From contig CACXMA010000015.1 of NCBI GenBank assembly GCA_902768665.1, forward strand, positions 1-64,000: a stretch of 64,000 nt of DNA, written 5' to 3'. The notes beneath the pieces were generated by a model. That model was not told where the DNA came from. It saw nothing but the letters and a program-made list of their open reading frames with translations, and did not search any database. Position 1 is the stretch's first letter. Each line of letters opens with the position of its first letter. Both the position numbers and the translations under genes were made by a program. This DNA comes from an uncultured Bacteroidia bacterium. GTDB lineage: Bacteria > Bacteroidota > Bacteroidia > Bacteroidales > UBA932. Shown in pieces: positions 63,110 to 64,000 of the stretch.

Positions 63110-63540
63110 CTCCCCCGCCATTGTGGCTTCTCTCCTCCTGAGAAGGGAGAGAGGGCGCACTTTTGCGGCCTTTTTGCGCCTTCTCTCCCCGCATATCAGG
63201 AGAGAAGGAGCGCTGCAGCGGCCAGTTGCGGCTGCGGTGCGGGCTCGTGAGCGGAAACGGAAATGTGCGTGAGCCCCGTGCAGGGGGCGGTGACGCGAAG
63301 CGGCATGACGAGCATTGTCCGCCGACGTTAGGCCCGCGCAGCGGGACTAAAAGGAGAAGTTGGCTCGTCAAGCGCAGTGACGGTGGACAGATTCCACGGA
63401 CGGAGCCGTGGAATGACGGATCCCGATGCCCGATCAGGTCGGGCATGACGGATAAGATTTCTCGACTCCGCTCGAAATGACAAGAGGACGGGGCCGTGGA
63501 ATGACGGAACAGGCATGAAAAGCCCGGCGAAAAAGGTTTT
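63110..63540. repeat. Non-coding region rich in palindromes and short repeats
   Basis: There is no credible gene in this stretch. It holds a long imperfect inverted repeat (63128-63210, arms CTTCTCTCCT), a perfect 8-bp palindrome TTCCACGG/CCGTGGAA (63392-63413) and another, ATGCCCGA/TCGGGCAT (63426-63446). A 22-base unit at 63399-63420 recurs with one mismatch at 63487-63508. The recurring ATGACG-type module resembles small REP-like repeats common in Bacteroidetes genomes. Confidence 0.65.
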
Positions 63541-63542
63541 TT

Positions 63543-63572
63543 TTGCGGGGAGAAAAAAAATGTGTATATTTG
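63543..63572 (+). promoter_or_regulatory. Promoter of the helix-hairpin-helix gene
   Basis: TTG (63543-63545), a 19-bp spacer and TATATTTG (63565-63572). The leader is about 45 bases. Confidence 0.7.
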
Positions 63573-63621
63573 AGGCTGAACCGCTTGGAACACATTTTTA
63601 ACACATTAATACTACACTGAC

Positions 63622-64000
63622 ATGGTTTACAAAATTATCGACATCCAGGGTGTTGGCGAATCCTACGCCGCCAAGCTCATTCCCGCCGGCATCAACACGG
63701 TAGACGACCTTCTCGAGAAGGGCAAGACCCCGAAGGGCCGCAAGGAACTCGAAGAAGCCACCGGCATCTCCGGCAAGCTCATCCTCACGTGGGTCAACCA
63801 CGCCGACCTCTTCCGCGTCAAGGGCATCGGCCCGCAGTTCTCCGAACTGCTTGAGGCCGCCGGCGTCGACACCGTCAAGGAACTCGCCACCCGCCGCGCC
63901 GACAACCTCTGCGCCAAGATGAACGAGGTCAACGAGGCCAAGCACCTGACCAAGGTCGTCCCCACCGTTGCCCAGCTTCAGAAGATGATTGACGCCGCCA
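63622..64000 (+). CDS. DUF4332-like helix-hairpin-helix protein, partial
   Basis: The open frame from the ATG at 63622 runs off the right edge without a stop (126 codons seen). It has repeated helix-hairpin-helix units: IQGVGESYAAKLIPAGINTV and VKGIGPQFSELLEAAGVDTV, each with the G-x-G hairpin followed by an A-G-I/V-x-T-V stretch. This matches DUF4332 proteins, thought to bind nucleic acid non-specifically. The C-terminus is unseen. Confidence 0.82.
   Translation, partial: MVYKIIDIQGVGESYAAKLIPAGINTVDDLLEKGKTPKGRKELEEATGISGKLILTWVNHADLFRVKGIGPQFSELLEAAGVDTVKELATRRADNLCAKMNEVNEAKHLTKVVPTVAQLQKMIDAA

Overview
The window looks like chromosomal DNA from a GC-rich member of the Bacteroidales. This is an inference, but several features agree. 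At least twenty promoters carry the Bacteroidetes -7 box TAnnTTTG. There is a FimA/Mfa-type fimbrial locus, a DUF4293 membrane protein, a stand-alone NusG-like elongation factor, a tmRNA whose tag ends YALAA, and many lipoproteins and TonB C-terminal domains. Coding density is high, and neighbouring genes often overlap by 1-8 bp. The sequence is mostly housekeeping, with three accessory patches.

Layout. 1-3.9 kb: the start of a crcB/fluC fluoride channel, a TonB/TPR-HTH gene pair, a cupin gene, and a deletion scar that joins a beheaded flavodoxin to a beheaded AraC regulator. 3.9-18.98 kb: ZIP transporter, pyrG, a response-regulator/PEP-synthase-like protein, proC, an OxyR homologue without its redox cysteines, trkH, an EamA transporter, luxS followed by a tightly coupled FNT/BASS/flavoprotein set, a nucleoside deaminase and an Omp85-type barrel. 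19.0-25.3 kb: two tRNA-Lys, tRNA-Val, an LD-carboxypeptidase, a DUF389 protein, a nucleoside kinase, manC and ssrA. 25.3-35.0 kb: a four-gene fimbrial operon, dnaK, rluA and a membrane-bound AraC regulator. The control region of the fimbrial operon and that of the AraC gene share 20/21-bp-spaced copies of one motif.

35.0-47.5 kb (minus strand): yitT, leuS, an M28-like/TonB fusion and a SPOR lipoprotein in one run, then phoH/capA, a TPR protein, gyrA and DUF4293. 47.6-58.95 kb: a nucleoside phosphorylase and clpC on the plus strand, then fabZ-fabF-fabH, queF, prfA, a GNAT-like protein, a NusG paralogue, glycerate kinase and a secreted protein on the minus strand. 58.97-64 kb: an accessory patch with an MmeI-type restriction-methylation enzyme whose specificity half differs in base composition, a RhuM gene bounded by 74-bp direct repeats, a tiny PspC protein, about 430 bp of repeats and the start of a helix-hairpin-helix protein.

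The best candidates for an undescribed system are the AraC-fimbriae regulatory pair (shared spaced repeats) and the MmeI-RhuM cassette (direct-repeat-bounded insertion plus specificity-domain replacement). Several proteins look like repurposed members of known families: the OxyR without cysteines, the M28 fold without zinc ligands, and the PEP-synthase N-terminal domain wired to receiver domains.
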